Notes: a model not told the origin generated them from the sequence alone. A stretch of DNA of 64,000 nt from Pseudomonas viridiflava (GCF_900583165.1 NZ_UTKY01000116.1:62001-126000); one strand, 5' to 3'; shown: positions 34,722-44,300, counted from the first letter of the stretch. A program made the numbers and translations.

Positions 34722-35588
34722 ATGTTTTCGACCTTCAAACGCTTGACCCTGGCGACCGCCGCCGTGGCCTTTGCCGCCCACGCGGCGGCGGCCGAGCTGA
34801 CCCTCGACGTGTACAACCCTGGAGAAGCGGCGATCTTCCCGGTCAGCTCAGTGCTGGTCAGCGGTGCCAAAGACGCGATCCTGGTGGACGCGCAGTTCGG
34901 CAAAGGCCAGGCCGAGCAACTGGTGCAGAAGATCCGCGCCAGCGGTAAACACCTGACCACGATCTACATCAGCCACGGCGACCCGGACTACTACTTCGGC
35001 CTCGAGACCCTGACCGCCGCTTTCCCCGATGCCAAGGTGCTGGCGCCGCAGCCAGTGGTCGATCACATCAAAGCGACCGTGGCCGGCAAACTGGAATTCT
35101 GGGGCCCGCAAATGGGCGCCGACAAGCCGGTAAAAACCATCGTGCCCAGCGTACTCGACGGCCACAGCCTGACCCTCGAAGACCAGCAACTGGAGGTCAT
35201 CGGCCTCGACGGCCCACAGCCTGATCGCAGCTTTGTGTGGATCCCGTCGATCAAGGCCGTGGTCGGTGGCGTGGTTGTCGCCGAAAACATCCACCTGTGG
35301 ATGGCCGACACCCAGAGCGCTCAATCCCATAAAGATTGGCTGGCCACGTTGCAGCGTATCGAGCAACTGAAACCGCGCACGGTGATCCCGGGGCACTACC
35401 TGGGCACGCCAACGCTGGCCTCGGTGGCGTTTACTGCTGACTACATCAAGGCCTTCGACGTCGAAACCGCCAAGGCCAAGAACGCCGCCGCCCTGATCGC
35501 GGCCATGAAAAAACGTTACCCCACCCTCGCCGACGAAAGCTCGCTGGAACTGAGCGCCAAAGTCGCCAAGGGCGAAATGAAGTGGTGA
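34722..35588 (+). CDS. Secreted metallo-beta-lactamase-fold hydrolase, variant metal site
   Basis: 288 aa; ATG at 34722 with AGGAG upstream. Signal peptide LTLATAAVAFAAHAAAA, then an MBL fold (SSVLVSGAKDAILVDAQFG, TIYISHGDPDYYFGLETL, VIPGHYLGTP). The usual HxHxDH is written HGDPDY here, losing two metal ligands, so the active site differs from canonical enzymes although GHYLG keeps the third-site His. It is followed after 34 bp by an NAD(P)-binding gene and probably forms an operon regulated by the divergent LysR. Confidence 0.82.
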   Translation: MFSTFKRLTLATAAVAFAAHAAAAELTLDVYNPGEAAIFPVSSVLVSGAKDAILVDAQFGKGQAEQLVQKIRASGKHLTTIYISHGDPDYYFGLETLTAAFPDAKVLAPQPVVDHIKATVAGKLEFWGPQMGADKPVKTIVPSVLDGHSLTLEDQQLEVIGLDGPQPDRSFVWIPSIKAVVGGVVVAENIHLWMADTQSAQSHKDWLATLQRIEQLKPRTVIPGHYLGTPTLASVAFTADYIKAFDVETAKAKNAAALIAAMKKRYPTLADESSLELSAKVAKGEMKW

Positions 35589-35622
35589 ATGGTTTTATAA
35601 CCCTGACTGACTGGAGAACGAC

Positions 35623-36237
35623 ATGAGCAAGATTGCAATCATTGGGGCCAGTGGCCGTGCGGGTAGCCAACTGTTGGAAGAGGCGTTGCGCCGTGGGCAT
35701 AGCGTGGTGGCGATTGCCCGTAACGCTGACAAGATCGCCGCACGCCCTGGCGTCACGGTCAAACAAGCTGACGCGCTCGACGCCGAGGCGTTGCAACAGG
35801 CGGTCAGCGGCAACGATGTGGTGATCAGTGCGGCGCACTTCGCCACCCTGCCTGCCAGCGCGGTGATCGACCCGGTGAAAAAGGCCGGGGTGAAACGCCT
35901 GCTGGTGGTGGGGGGCGCGGGTTCGCTGCTGTTGTCGGGGGGTGGTCGTGTGATCGACAGCGTGGGCTTCCCAGACGAATACCGAGCCGAAGCCAGCGCA
36001 GGTGCTGAGTTTCTTGATGCGCTGCGCCAGGAGAGCGACTTGGATTGGACGTTTTTGTCGCCTTCGGCTGAGTTCGTGGAGACCGAGCGCACCGGTCAAT
36101 TCCGCTTGGGTAAAGATGAATTGCTGGTGAGCAATCAAGGCCGTAGTTGGATCAGTTTTGCCGACTACGCTATCGCGCTGATCGACGAAGTTGAATCACC
36201 AAAACACTCGCGCCAGCGTTTCACCGTGGGTTACTGA
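35623..36237 (+). CDS. NAD(P)H-binding atypical SDR (NmrA-like)
   Basis: 204 aa. The N-terminal Rossmann motif IAIIGASGRAGSQLLEEALRRG (split at QLL) and the following VKQADALDAEALQQAV match atypical short-chain dehydrogenases related to NmrA and flavin reductase. No Tyr-xxx-Lys catalytic pair is evident. It may be a redox sensor or epimerase-type enzyme. It is downstream of the MBL hydrolase in the same operon. Start MSKIAIIG has GGAGAACGAC upstream. Confidence 0.83.
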   Translation: MSKIAIIGASGRAGSQLLEEALRRGHSVVAIARNADKIAARPGVTVKQADALDAEALQQAVSGNDVVISAAHFATLPASAVIDPVKKAGVKRLLVVGGAGSLLLSGGGRVIDSVGFPDEYRAEASAGAEFLDALRQESDLDWTFLSPSAEFVETERTGQFRLGKDELLVSNQGRSWISFADYAIALIDEVESPKHSRQRFTVGY

Positions 36238-36254
36238 CACAACGCGGGTAAAAA

Positions 36255-36343
36255 TGTGGGAGGGGGCTTGCCCCCGATAGCAGTGGGTCAGTGACAGATA
36301 AAGTGACTGACACACCGCTATCGGGGGCAAGCCCCCTCCCACA
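36255..36343. repeat. REP pair (REPIN), convergent arms
   Basis: Arms at 36255-36278 and 36320-36343, the same organisation as at 2171 and 16628, between convergent genes. Confidence 0.92.
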
Positions 36344-36358
36344 TTTGGACCTCTGGTG

Positions 36359-37231
36359 TCAGGGGCGTTGTGCCTGGCTCACCAGCCAATCCATGAGGGC
36401 TTCAAGCCCGTCAGACGGCTCCGTCCCCGGCGGATACACCAGGTAATACCCCATCCCCGTCGGCACCCGCAGCTCAAACGGCATCACCAACCGCCCCGCC
36501 TTCACATCCTCGCCAATCAGCGCACTGTCGCCAATCGCCACGCCCGAACCCTGGGACGCCACCGTCATCGCCAAATCCAGCGTTTCGAAATGATGCCCCT
36601 GTGCGAGGTTACTCAACTGGGTATTCGCTGCCGACAGCCACAATGCCCAATCCTGCTCATCCCGCGTGGGGTGCAAGAGCACGTGTTGCTGCAAATCCTG
36701 CGGCTGCGTTAAACCGCCAAGCAGCAGTGGCGCGCAGACCGGGGTGAGTTGCTCATCAAACAAATGTCGCGCCTCGGCCGACTGTTCGGCAATGGGCGCA
36801 TAAATCACCGCCGCGTCGAATTGCTCGCGGCGAAAGTCCACGGTGTAGGCCACGGTGGTCGTGAGCTCCACCGGCACGTCCGGGCGTTCCTTCTGCCATT
36901 GCATCAAGCGCGGCAGCAACCAGCGCATCACGCAGGTGGAGGCTTTGAGTTGCAGGGTCTGGCGGCGGCCGCCGATCTGCTCGACCGCGTCGCCGATCAG
37001 GCCGAAAACCTGTTGCGCGCGCAGCGACCATTCGCGGCCTTCTTCGGTCAGGCTCAGGCCCCGCGCCTGGCGTTGGAACAGCGCATAGCCCAAGTGATTT
37101 TCCAGCCCAGCGACCTGACGGCTCACCGCACCTTGGGTGATGTGCAACTGCTCGGCGGCACGAGTGAAATTGCAGCACTGCGCGGTGACCCAGAATGTGT
37201 GCAACGCAGGCAAGGGTGGAAGGCGTTTCAT
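36359..37231 (-). CDS. LysR-family transcriptional regulator (GcvA-like)
   Basis: 290 aa from MKRLPPLPALHTFWV; an ATG nine codons upstream (37258) is possible. It has a GcvA-type start (PPLPALHTFWVTAQCCNFTRAAEQLHITQGAVSRQ, split as LHTFWVTAQCCNF and AAEQLHITQGAVSRQ) and substrate-binding domain beyond residue 90. It is divergent from the thiamine-diphosphate decarboxylase, about 110 bp away, and probably controls that two-gene operon. Confidence 0.88.
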   Translation of the reverse strand: MKRLPPLPALHTFWVTAQCCNFTRAAEQLHITQGAVSRQVAGLENHLGYALFQRQARGLSLTEEGREWSLRAQQVFGLIGDAVEQIGGRRQTLQLKASTCVMRWLLPRLMQWQKERPDVPVELTTTVAYTVDFRREQFDAAVIYAPIAEQSAEARHLFDEQLTPVCAPLLLGGLTQPQDLQQHVLLHPTRDEQDWALWLSAANTQLSNLAQGHHFETLDLAMTVASQGSGVAIGDSALIGEDVKAGRLVMPFELRVPTGMGYYLVYPPGTEPSDGLEALMDWLVSQAQRP

Positions 37232-37343
37232 AAGGGCTGAGCCATGACGTGAGGACATGGCTAGTATGACTTTTTATCGATTGTTGCCGCTACCGGCCAG
37301 CCGGTCCAATACCGCCTCGAATCAATAACAAGAGCGACATCAC

Positions 37344-38969
37344 ATGGCGACCTGCGGCGAAGTATTGGTCAAACTCCTGGAAGGCTATGGCGTGGATCAG
37401 GTGTTCGGCATCCCCGGCGTGCACACGGTGGAGCTGTATCGCGGCCTGGCCCGCTCCAGCATCCGCCATGTCACCCCGCGCCATGAACAGGGCGCCGGTT
37501 TTATGGCCGACGGCTATGCGCGCACCCGCGGCAAGCCCGGCGTGTGCTTCATCATCACCGGCCCTGGCATGACCAATATCACCACGGCCATGGGCCAGGC
37601 CTACGCCGATTCGATCCCGATGCTGGTGATTTCCAGCGTGCAGTCGCGCAGCCAGTTGGGCGGCGGGCGCGGCAAGCTGCATGAGCTGCCGAACCAGGGC
37701 GTGATGATGGCCGGTGTGGCGGGGTTTTCCCACACGCTGATGTCGGCAGCAGAGTTGCCGGGGGTGTTGGCGCGGGCGTTTGCGCTGTTCCAGGCCGGGC
37801 GGCCGCGGCCGGTGCATATCGAGATTCCGTTGGACGTGCTGGTGGAAAACGCTGACGCGCTGCTGGGTTGTGAACCGGTGAACGTGGCCCGTGCCGGTGC
37901 AGCACCGTCGGCAATCAAACGGATGAGCCAGTTACTGGCAGCGGCTAAGCGGCCGTTGATCCTGGCCGGTGGCGGTGCCATCGATGCCGCGCCCGAGCTG
38001 ACCCGTCTGGCCGAAACCCTTGGCGCGCCGGTGGCGCTGACCATCAATGCGAAGGGCATGTTGCCAGGCGCTCACCCGTTGCTGATCGGCTCGACCCAAA
38101 CGCTGGTCGCTACCCGCGCCCTGGTAGCCGAAGCCGACGTGGTGCTGGCCATCGGCACCGAGCTGGCGGAGACCGACTATGACGTCACCTTCGCCGGCGG
38201 TTTCGAGATTCCTGGCGCATTGCTGCGCATCGATATCGACCCCGACCAGACCGTCCGCAACTACCCGCCACAGGTGGCGTTGGTAGCTGACGCACAGATC
38301 GCCGCCGAAGCTTTGCTGGCCGAGTTGAACAGCACGCCACTGCCTGCGCGCAACGCCGACTGGGGCGCCCAGCGTGTTGCCCGGTTGTGGGCCGAATTGA
38401 ACCCGGCCTGGGACGCCGCCACCCGCGCGCAAACCCTGTTCCTCAACACGGTGCTGCAAGAACTGCCCGGCGCCGTGCTGGTGGGCGACTCCACCCAACC
38501 GGTGTACAGCGGCAACCTGACCCTGAACCTCGACCACCCCCGTCGCTGGTTCAACTCATCCACCGGCTACGGCACTTTGGGCTACGCCCTGCCCGCCGCG
38601 ATTGGCGCCTGGCTGGGGCGTGGCGACGGCCAACCGGTGGTGTGCCTGATCGGCGACGGCGGGCTGCAATTTACCCTGCCGGAACTGGCCAGCGCCGTGG
38701 AGGCGAGCACACCGATCATCGTGCTGCTGTGGAATAACCAGGGTTATGAAGAGATCAAGAAATACATGCTCAACCGCGCCATCGAACCCGTTGGCGTAGA
38801 CATCTACACCCCGGACTTTATCGGTGTGGCCAAGGCACTGGGTTGCGCCGCCGAGCGCATCCAGGGCATCGCGTCATTGCGCACGGCATTACGTGCCGCA
38901 GCTGATCGCCAGGGCCCGACGCTGATTGAAATCGACCAGGCAATTTGGATGAAGGAAGTAGCGGTATGA
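37344..38969 (+). CDS. Thiamine diphosphate enzyme, 2-ketoarginine decarboxylase-like
   Basis: 541 aa. ThDP enzyme motifs: IPGVHTVELYRGL, RHEQGAGFMADGYAR (catalytic Glu), GPGMTNITTAMGQAYADSIP (split at TTA) and the ThDP-binding GDGGLQFTLPELA...NNQGYEE. It resembles AruI, the 5-guanidino-2-oxopentanoate decarboxylase of the arginine transaminase route, and its pairing with an aldehyde dehydrogenase (the next gene) fits, as the product aldehyde would be oxidised there. Another 2-keto acid decarboxylase role is possible. No AruH-like transaminase is in the window. Confidence 0.78.
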   Translation: MATCGEVLVKLLEGYGVDQVFGIPGVHTVELYRGLARSSIRHVTPRHEQGAGFMADGYARTRGKPGVCFIITGPGMTNITTAMGQAYADSIPMLVISSVQSRSQLGGGRGKLHELPNQGVMMAGVAGFSHTLMSAAELPGVLARAFALFQAGRPRPVHIEIPLDVLVENADALLGCEPVNVARAGAAPSAIKRMSQLLAAAKRPLILAGGGAIDAAPELTRLAETLGAPVALTINAKGMLPGAHPLLIGSTQTLVATRALVAEADVVLAIGTELAETDYDVTFAGGFEIPGALLRIDIDPDQTVRNYPPQVALVADAQIAAEALLAELNSTPLPARNADWGAQRVARLWAELNPAWDAATRAQTLFLNTVLQELPGAVLVGDSTQPVYSGNLTLNLDHPRRWFNSSTGYGTLGYALPAAIGAWLGRGDGQPVVCLIGDGGLQFTLPELASAVEASTPIIVLLWNNQGYEEIKKYMLNRAIEPVGVDIYTPDFIGVAKALGCAAERIQGIASLRTALRAAADRQGPTLIEIDQAIWMKEVAV

Positions 38970-40408
38970 GCGCAGTGTTGAACGGTGTGTATATCAACGG
39001 CGTGTGGCGTGAAGGCCATGCCGTGCTGGAGGTGATCAACCCGGCCACTGAGGCCACATTAGCCCAGGTCAGTGTGGGCGATGCCACGGCGGTAAACCAG
39101 GCGGTAGAGGCCGCCAGCGTGGCGTTTGGCGTCTGGTCGAAAAGCACTGGCCGTGATCGGGGTGCGTTGTTGCGCAAGGTCGCCCAGGGCGTCAGCGAGC
39201 AGCGTGAACACCTGATGCACCTACAGGCGAGCAACAACGGCAAGCCGCTGTTTGAAGCCGGTATCGATGTGGACGACGTGATCGCCACCTTCGAGTACTA
39301 CGCCTGTATCGCCGAGCAGCTGGACGCCGGGCAAGACCAACCGGTGACGCTGCCCAGCGCGGATTTCAGCGCACGTCTGCGCCGTGAGCCCTGCGGCGTG
39401 GTGGGGCTGATCGTGCCGTGGAACTTCCCCATGGTCACCACCGCCTGGAAACTCGCCCCAGCCTTAGCCGCCGGTTGCTGCGTGGTGCTCAAACCCTCGG
39501 AAGTTACCCCGCTGGCTGAGCTGCACCTGGCGCAAATCATTGCCGAGGCGGGGTTCCCGGCGGGCGTGTTCAACTTGGTCTGCGGCACCGGCCTGGACGT
39601 GGGTGCACCGCTGACGGCAGACCCTCGCGTGGCGAAAATTTCCTTTACCGGCAGCAACGCCGTCGGCGTGCAAGTGATGCAACGCGCCGCCGAAACGATC
39701 AAGGGTCTGAGCCTGGAATTGGGCGGTAAGTCATCGTTGCTGGTGATGGCCGATGCCGACCTCGACCTGGCAGTGGAGCTGGCGTGCGGCGGTGGTTTTT
39801 TCAACGCCGGGCAGATGTGTTCCGCTACCAGTCGTGTGCTGGTGGCCGACAACTTGGCAGATGAATTCCTACGGCGCTTGCAAGCGCGGGCAGAGAGCAT
39901 TCGCGTCGCCGAGCCGTTTGACGATGATGTGGAAATGGGCGCACTGATCAACCGGGCGCAGTACCAGCGAGTGCTCGGGCATATCCAGCGTGGCATTGAG
40001 GATGGCGCGCGGTTGCTGTGCGGTGGCGAACGTCCGGCGGATCTGCCCCACGGCTTTTTCATTCGCCCGACGGTGTTTACCGATGTACCGCTGGACAGCG
40101 CATTGTGGAATGAAGAGATCTTTGGCCCGGTGTTGTGCGTAAGGCGTTTCACCTCTGAGGACGAGGCCATTGCCCTGGCCAATGCCAGCGATTTCGGCTT
40201 GGTGGCCAGCGTGGTCAGTGGCAACGCCGACACGGCCGAGCGTGTGGCGAATGCCTTGCAGGCCGGGTTGGTGTGGATCAACGCTCCGCAGGTGATCTTC
40301 CCGCAGACGGCGTGGGGTGGTTACAAGCAGAGCAGTTTGGGTCGTGAGTTGGGGCCGTGGGGGTTGGCGGCATTTCAAGAAATCAAGCATGTGATTCGCG
40401 CCAACTGA
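38966..40408 (+). CDS. NAD(P)-dependent aldehyde dehydrogenase
   Basis: 480 aa. ATG at 38966 overlaps the previous stop (ATGA). Catalytic elements: VPWNFPMVTTAWKLAPAL (split at TTA), KISFTGSNAVGVQVM, LSLELGGKSSLLVMADADLD (general base Glu) and FFNAGQMCSATSRVLV (nucleophile Cys). It likely oxidises the aldehyde made by the preceding decarboxylase, for example 4-guanidinobutyraldehyde to 4-guanidinobutyrate. Substrate inferred from the operon. Confidence 0.85.
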   Translation: MSAVLNGVYINGVWREGHAVLEVINPATEATLAQVSVGDATAVNQAVEAASVAFGVWSKSTGRDRGALLRKVAQGVSEQREHLMHLQASNNGKPLFEAGIDVDDVIATFEYYACIAEQLDAGQDQPVTLPSADFSARLRREPCGVVGLIVPWNFPMVTTAWKLAPALAAGCCVVLKPSEVTPLAELHLAQIIAEAGFPAGVFNLVCGTGLDVGAPLTADPRVAKISFTGSNAVGVQVMQRAAETIKGLSLELGGKSSLLVMADADLDLAVELACGGGFFNAGQMCSATSRVLVADNLADEFLRRLQARAESIRVAEPFDDDVEMGALINRAQYQRVLGHIQRGIEDGARLLCGGERPADLPHGFFIRPTVFTDVPLDSALWNEEIFGPVLCVRRFTSEDEAIALANASDFGLVASVVSGNADTAERVANALQAGLVWINAPQVIFPQTAWGGYKQSSLGRELGPWGLAAFQEIKHVIRAN

Positions 40409-40440
40409 CACCACCGTTCTCTCAATGGAATGTGGACACA

Positions 40441-40528
40441 TGTGGGAGGGGGCTTGCCCCCGATGGCAATGTATCAGTCACTAAGATATCGACTGACACA
40501 CTGCTATCTTGGGCAAGCCCCCTCCCAC
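40441..40528. repeat. REP pair (REPIN) with one degenerate arm
   Basis: Direct arm at 40441-40464; second arm at 40506-40528 begins atcttgggc instead of atcgggggc. It lies between the aldehyde dehydrogenase and an MFS gene. Confidence 0.85.
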
Positions 40529-40626
40529 CTTTGATCGCATTTTTTAGATGGGGCATGCGACTTTCTGATTTGCCCCCCCTGCCCCGCCCATGGCCTGATT
40601 CGCCCTTGTTCACTCAAGGCCTGCCC

Positions 40627-41814
40627 ATGCAAACCGTTCACGCAAAACCCACCACCGCCCTTTGGCTGATGATCAGTGTCGTGCTGGTCGCCCTCAACCT
40701 GCGCCCCTCGATGGCGGCCGTAGGCCCGTTGTTGTCGTCGATTCGTGGCGATGTGCCGCTGAGTTTCAGCAGCGCGGCTTTGCTGACCATGTTGCCGGTA
40801 ATGGCCATGGGCATGGCGATGTTCTTTGGCATGGGCCTGGCCAAGCGCGTTGGCGAGCACCGCAGCATTGTGCTGTCGCTGCTGGTGATTGGCGTGGCCA
40901 CGCTGTCGCGGTTGTTCCTGAATTCAGCGCTGGAGTTGATCGTCAGCGCGATCGCCGCCGGGGTCGGGATTGCGATGATCCAGGCGGTGATGCCGGCGCT
41001 GATCAAGTCGCGCTTCAGCGATAACGTCTCGCTGTTCATGGGCCTGTATGTCACCGCCATTATGGGCGGCGCCGCGCTGGCGGCGTCGTTCGCGCCACTG
41101 GTGCAGGTGCACACCGGCAGTTGGCGCTTAGGCCTGGCGATCTGGGCGGTGTTGGCAGTGCTGGCGCTGGTGTTCTGGTACGCACAGCGCTCGGTATTGC
41201 CGCCGTTACCGCAGACCGGTTCCGTCGCCCAAGCGTCGTTTTTTGGCAACCGTCGCGCCTGGTTATTGGCGACTTTCTTTGGCTTGGGTACCGCGTCCTA
41301 CACCTGTGTACTCGCGTGGTTGGCGCCGTACTACGTAGAGCAAGGCTGGAGCGAACAGAATGCCGGTTTGCTGCTGGGTTTTCTGACAGCCATGGAGGTG
41401 ATATCCGGCCTGGTCACTCCGGCAATCGCCAACCGTCGCCAGGATAAACGCGCGGTGGTCGCGGTGTTGCTGGTGCTGATCATCCTGGGATTCTGTGGTC
41501 TGATTCTGAGCCCGCAACACCTGAGTTTGCTGTGGCCCTGCCTGCTGGGGCTGGGCATTGGCGGGCTGTTCCCGATGAGCCTGATCCTGTCCCTCGACCA
41601 TCTGGACAACCCCCGTCGCGCCGGTGGCCTGACGGCTTTTGTACAAGGCATTGGCTACCTGATTGCCGGGCTGTCGCCGCTGATTGCCGGCATGATTCGC
41701 GACCAATTGGGCAGCTTCGAATGGGCCTGGTGGTCGCTGACAGCCGTTGTGGTGGTGATGCTGTTGATGGTCACCCGCTTTGATCCAGCACAGTACGCCC
41801 GACATATCCGCTGA
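40627..41814 (+). CDS. MFS transporter, CynX/NimT type
   Basis: 395 aa with about 12 membrane helices. LNLRPSMAAVGPLLSSIR is the signature N-terminal segment of cyanate-transporter-like (CynX/NimT) proteins; other features are GMGLAKRVGEHRSIVLS and GIGGLFPMSLIL. The transported compound is unknown; no cyanase is nearby. ATG MQTVHAKP; frames continuing upstream lack a start site. It is followed by a LysR gene in the same direction. Confidence 0.85.
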   Translation: MQTVHAKPTTALWLMISVVLVALNLRPSMAAVGPLLSSIRGDVPLSFSSAALLTMLPVMAMGMAMFFGMGLAKRVGEHRSIVLSLLVIGVATLSRLFLNSALELIVSAIAAGVGIAMIQAVMPALIKSRFSDNVSLFMGLYVTAIMGGAALAASFAPLVQVHTGSWRLGLAIWAVLAVLALVFWYAQRSVLPPLPQTGSVAQASFFGNRRAWLLATFFGLGTASYTCVLAWLAPYYVEQGWSEQNAGLLLGFLTAMEVISGLVTPAIANRRQDKRAVVAVLLVLIILGFCGLILSPQHLSLLWPCLLGLGIGGLFPMSLILSLDHLDNPRRAGGLTAFVQGIGYLIAGLSPLIAGMIRDQLGSFEWAWWSLTAVVVVMLLMVTRFDPAQYARHIR

Positions 41815-41890
41815 CGTCGTGTTGCCGTTCCGTTAAGCTTTTGCGCTGCCTTGTACTGCATTCGGTACAACGGGTATACGGACGAAACCG

Positions 41891-42826
41891 ATGCTAAACA
41901 GTAACTTGCTCAGAAAGCTCGATATGCAGGACTTGATGGTGTTTGTCGCCGTCTATGACCAGAGCAGCGTTACCGAGGTGTCTGAAGCGCTGTGCGTCAG
42001 CCCGTCCACTGTGAGCTACAGCCTGAAAAAGCTGCGCACCAGCTTTGAAGACGAGCTGTTTATCAACACACGGGCGGGCATGCGCCCGACCAACAAGGCC
42101 ACGTACATGTATGGCCACGTGCAGAAGATCCTCGACAGCATCAACCTGTGTCACGCCGGCGGCCAGGCGTTCGACCCCACGCAGAAAGCCGTGACCTTCA
42201 ACGTCTGCGCCCCGGAATACTTCGAGCAATTGATCCTGCCGCGCCTGCTGAAGCACTTCGTGCGCGCCGACCTGCCGGTGATCGTCAATGTGCACAAACT
42301 GGAAACCGACATCCCGGCCGACGACCTGCGCGAAGGCCGTGTCGACCTGGTGATCTGTTTCGGCCCGCACTTTCATCGCGCCCACAAAGACTTCAAGACC
42401 CAGAGGCTGCTGGAAGATGATTTGGTCTGTGTGTTCGACAAGCGCTCGGCGCCACTTGAGCCGGCGTTCAGCCTGCAATCATTCGTGGCGCGGCGCCACG
42501 TGTTCCCCACCCCGTGGACGTCCGACACCAACATGGTCGACGGCTGGCTCACGCGCCAGGCCCACAAACGCCAGGTGGTGGCGCGCGCCAACAGCTACGG
42601 CGCGGCACTCAAGATGATTACCGGGACTGACTTTATCGTCACCCTGCCCCGCCGCGTGCACAAGCTGCTGGCGCCGGCGACGGTGTTTGGCCATTGCGAG
42701 GCGCCCAGCGGCTTGCCGGGTTTTACCCTGGATATGCAGTGGAATGAAACCAGTGCGCAGCACAGCGCCAACAGCTGGTTTCGTGAGCAGGTGGTGAAGG
42801 TGTGTGCCGATCAGGGGTTGTTATAA
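41891..42826 (+). CDS. LysR-family transcriptional regulator
   Basis: 311 aa. Its recognition domain (LMVFVAVYDQSSVTEVSEAL, VSPSTVSYSLKKLRTSFE) and the effector domain from about residue 95 are clear. DELFINTRAGMRPTNKA is typical of the NodD/LinR-like branch. The only other nearby candidate target is the MFS gene just upstream in the same direction. Confidence 0.9.
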   Translation: MLNSNLLRKLDMQDLMVFVAVYDQSSVTEVSEALCVSPSTVSYSLKKLRTSFEDELFINTRAGMRPTNKATYMYGHVQKILDSINLCHAGGQAFDPTQKAVTFNVCAPEYFEQLILPRLLKHFVRADLPVIVNVHKLETDIPADDLREGRVDLVICFGPHFHRAHKDFKTQRLLEDDLVCVFDKRSAPLEPAFSLQSFVARRHVFPTPWTSDTNMVDGWLTRQAHKRQVVARANSYGAALKMITGTDFIVTLPRRVHKLLAPATVFGHCEAPSGLPGFTLDMQWNETSAQHSANSWFREQVVKVCADQGLL

Positions 42827-42831
42827 ACCCG

Positions 42832-43194
42832 TCAGCCGATGGCGACTTTGCTGTAGGTATCGCGATCCATATCACGGACTTCAACGCTCAATTGCACCTG
42901 CACACCTTCAGGCCAGTCGCCGATGTCTTGCAGCACCGCCAGCAAGCTTTCCGACAGTTGCTTCTTGATCTGCGCCGAACGCCCGCTGAGCAACGCCAAG
43001 CGTACCGAGATAAACCCACGCTCGTTCAGGCCGGTGCCCACGCGAAAACTCTCGACCTTGCGGGCGCGACTCTTGATATCGAACTCGGCGCCGAACTGAC
43101 CGGAGGCCACCAGCGCGTGGTTCAGGCGCAAAAGAGCCTTGTCGGTGTCCAGTTGCGTCAGGTTGGCGGTGTATTCCAGGTGCAGGTGCGGCAT
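42832..43194 (-). CDS. 5-carboxymethyl-2-hydroxymuconate isomerase-like protein
   Basis: 120 aa; begins MPHLHLEYTANL, exposing Pro1 after Met removal, the catalytic base of the tautomerase-type CHMI family. Later motifs FISVRLALLSGRSAQIKKQL and GVQVQLSVEVRDMD match. CHMI belongs to homoprotocatechuate degradation, but no other hpa gene is present, so it may serve another enol-keto isomerisation. It is convergent with the LysR gene, with a 5-bp gap between stops. Confidence 0.85.
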   Translation of the reverse strand: MPHLHLEYTANLTQLDTDKALLRLNHALVASGQFGAEFDIKSRARKVESFRVGTGLNERGFISVRLALLSGRSAQIKKQLSESLLAVLQDIGDWPEGVQVQLSVEVRDMDRDTYSKVAIG

Positions 43195-43249
43195 GGTTGT
43201 CTCCGAGGTTTACGTAGGAAGATTCGTAGATATAGCACGGATAAAAGCC

Positions 43250-44173
43250 TCAGGCCTTGTTCGCCAACCCGCGATCACTCATGAACGCCTCCAGCCGTGA
43301 ACGCACCCAGCGTTCGGCGGGGTCGGTGTCTACGTGGCTAAGCCAGACCATGGATAAATCCAGGGTCGGCGTCTCAAACGGGAATGGCTCACAGAACAGG
43401 TTGCCCGACACCGCCATGGCCTCGGCGGTGTAGTCCGGCAGGCTGGCGATCAGGTCGGTGCCGGCCAGCAACGCCGGCAAAGCGCTGTACTGCGGCACCG
43501 ACAACACCACATGACGCTTGCGGCCGACTTCTGCCAGCCATTCATCGGCAAACCCGGACACGTTGGCGGTATGGGAAACCAGCACATGAGGCCGCGAGCA
43601 ATATTCATCGAGGGTCAGCGGTGTATCAGAGGCATCGGCACGCAGGATGCGCGGGCGAATATGACGCAACAACTTGCGCTTGGCATTGGCCGGCAGGCCA
43701 CGGGTCTGGGTGATGCCAACGGTGATATCACCGGACGCCAGCAAGTCGGGGATGCGCCAGTAATCCACATGCTGCACCACGAACACCACCTGCGGCGCTT
43801 CCTGGCGCAAGGCACGCAACAGGGGCGGCAACAGGCCGAACTCGACATCATCGGACAAGCCAATGCGGAAGGTCATGGTGCTGATGGACGGGTCGAAATC
43901 GTGGGTCAGGCTCAGGGCTGACGACAGCGAATCCAGGGCAGGCGACAGGTGTTGGATGATTTCTTCGGCACGCGCCGTAGGCTCCATGCGGTGGCCAACG
44001 CGGATAAACAGCGGGTCGTTGAACAACGTACGCAGACGGTTGAGCGCCGAACTGATGGTCGGCTGGCCCAGAAACAGTTTCTCCGCCACCCGCGTGACAT
44101 TGCGCTCAAGCATCAGTGCTTCGAACACCACCATCAAATTGATGTCGGCCTTGCGTAATTCATTGCGATTCAT
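43250..44173 (-). CDS. LysR-family transcriptional regulator
   Basis: 307 aa from MNRNELRKADINLM, preceded by GGGGCAGGC, with an open frame upstream to 44302 that is non-coding. N-terminal motifs LMVVFEALMLERNVTRVAEKL and GQPTISSALNRLRTLFNDPL show a LysR (NodD/LeuO-like) DNA-binding domain. It is divergent from a VOC protein gene at 44301, which is a likely target, and ends 56 bp from the CHMI-like start on the same strand. Confidence 0.9.
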   Translation of the reverse strand: MNRNELRKADINLMVVFEALMLERNVTRVAEKLFLGQPTISSALNRLRTLFNDPLFIRVGHRMEPTARAEEIIQHLSPALDSLSSALSLTHDFDPSISTMTFRIGLSDDVEFGLLPPLLRALRQEAPQVVFVVQHVDYWRIPDLLASGDITVGITQTRGLPANAKRKLLRHIRPRILRADASDTPLTLDEYCSRPHVLVSHTANVSGFADEWLAEVGRKRHVVLSVPQYSALPALLAGTDLIASLPDYTAEAMAVSGNLFCEPFPFETPTLDLSMVWLSHVDTDPAERWVRSRLEAFMSDRGLANKA

Positions 44174-44300
44174 CGGCGCCTGCCCCTTCCCCTCAAGACA
44201 AGCCGCAGTGTAGAAAGCCCTGTAAGCCGCGTCTATGCGCCGATGGTTGGGTCGGCGCATGACGACGTGCCATTCAATGTTGAGCAAGGAACGCCAAACC

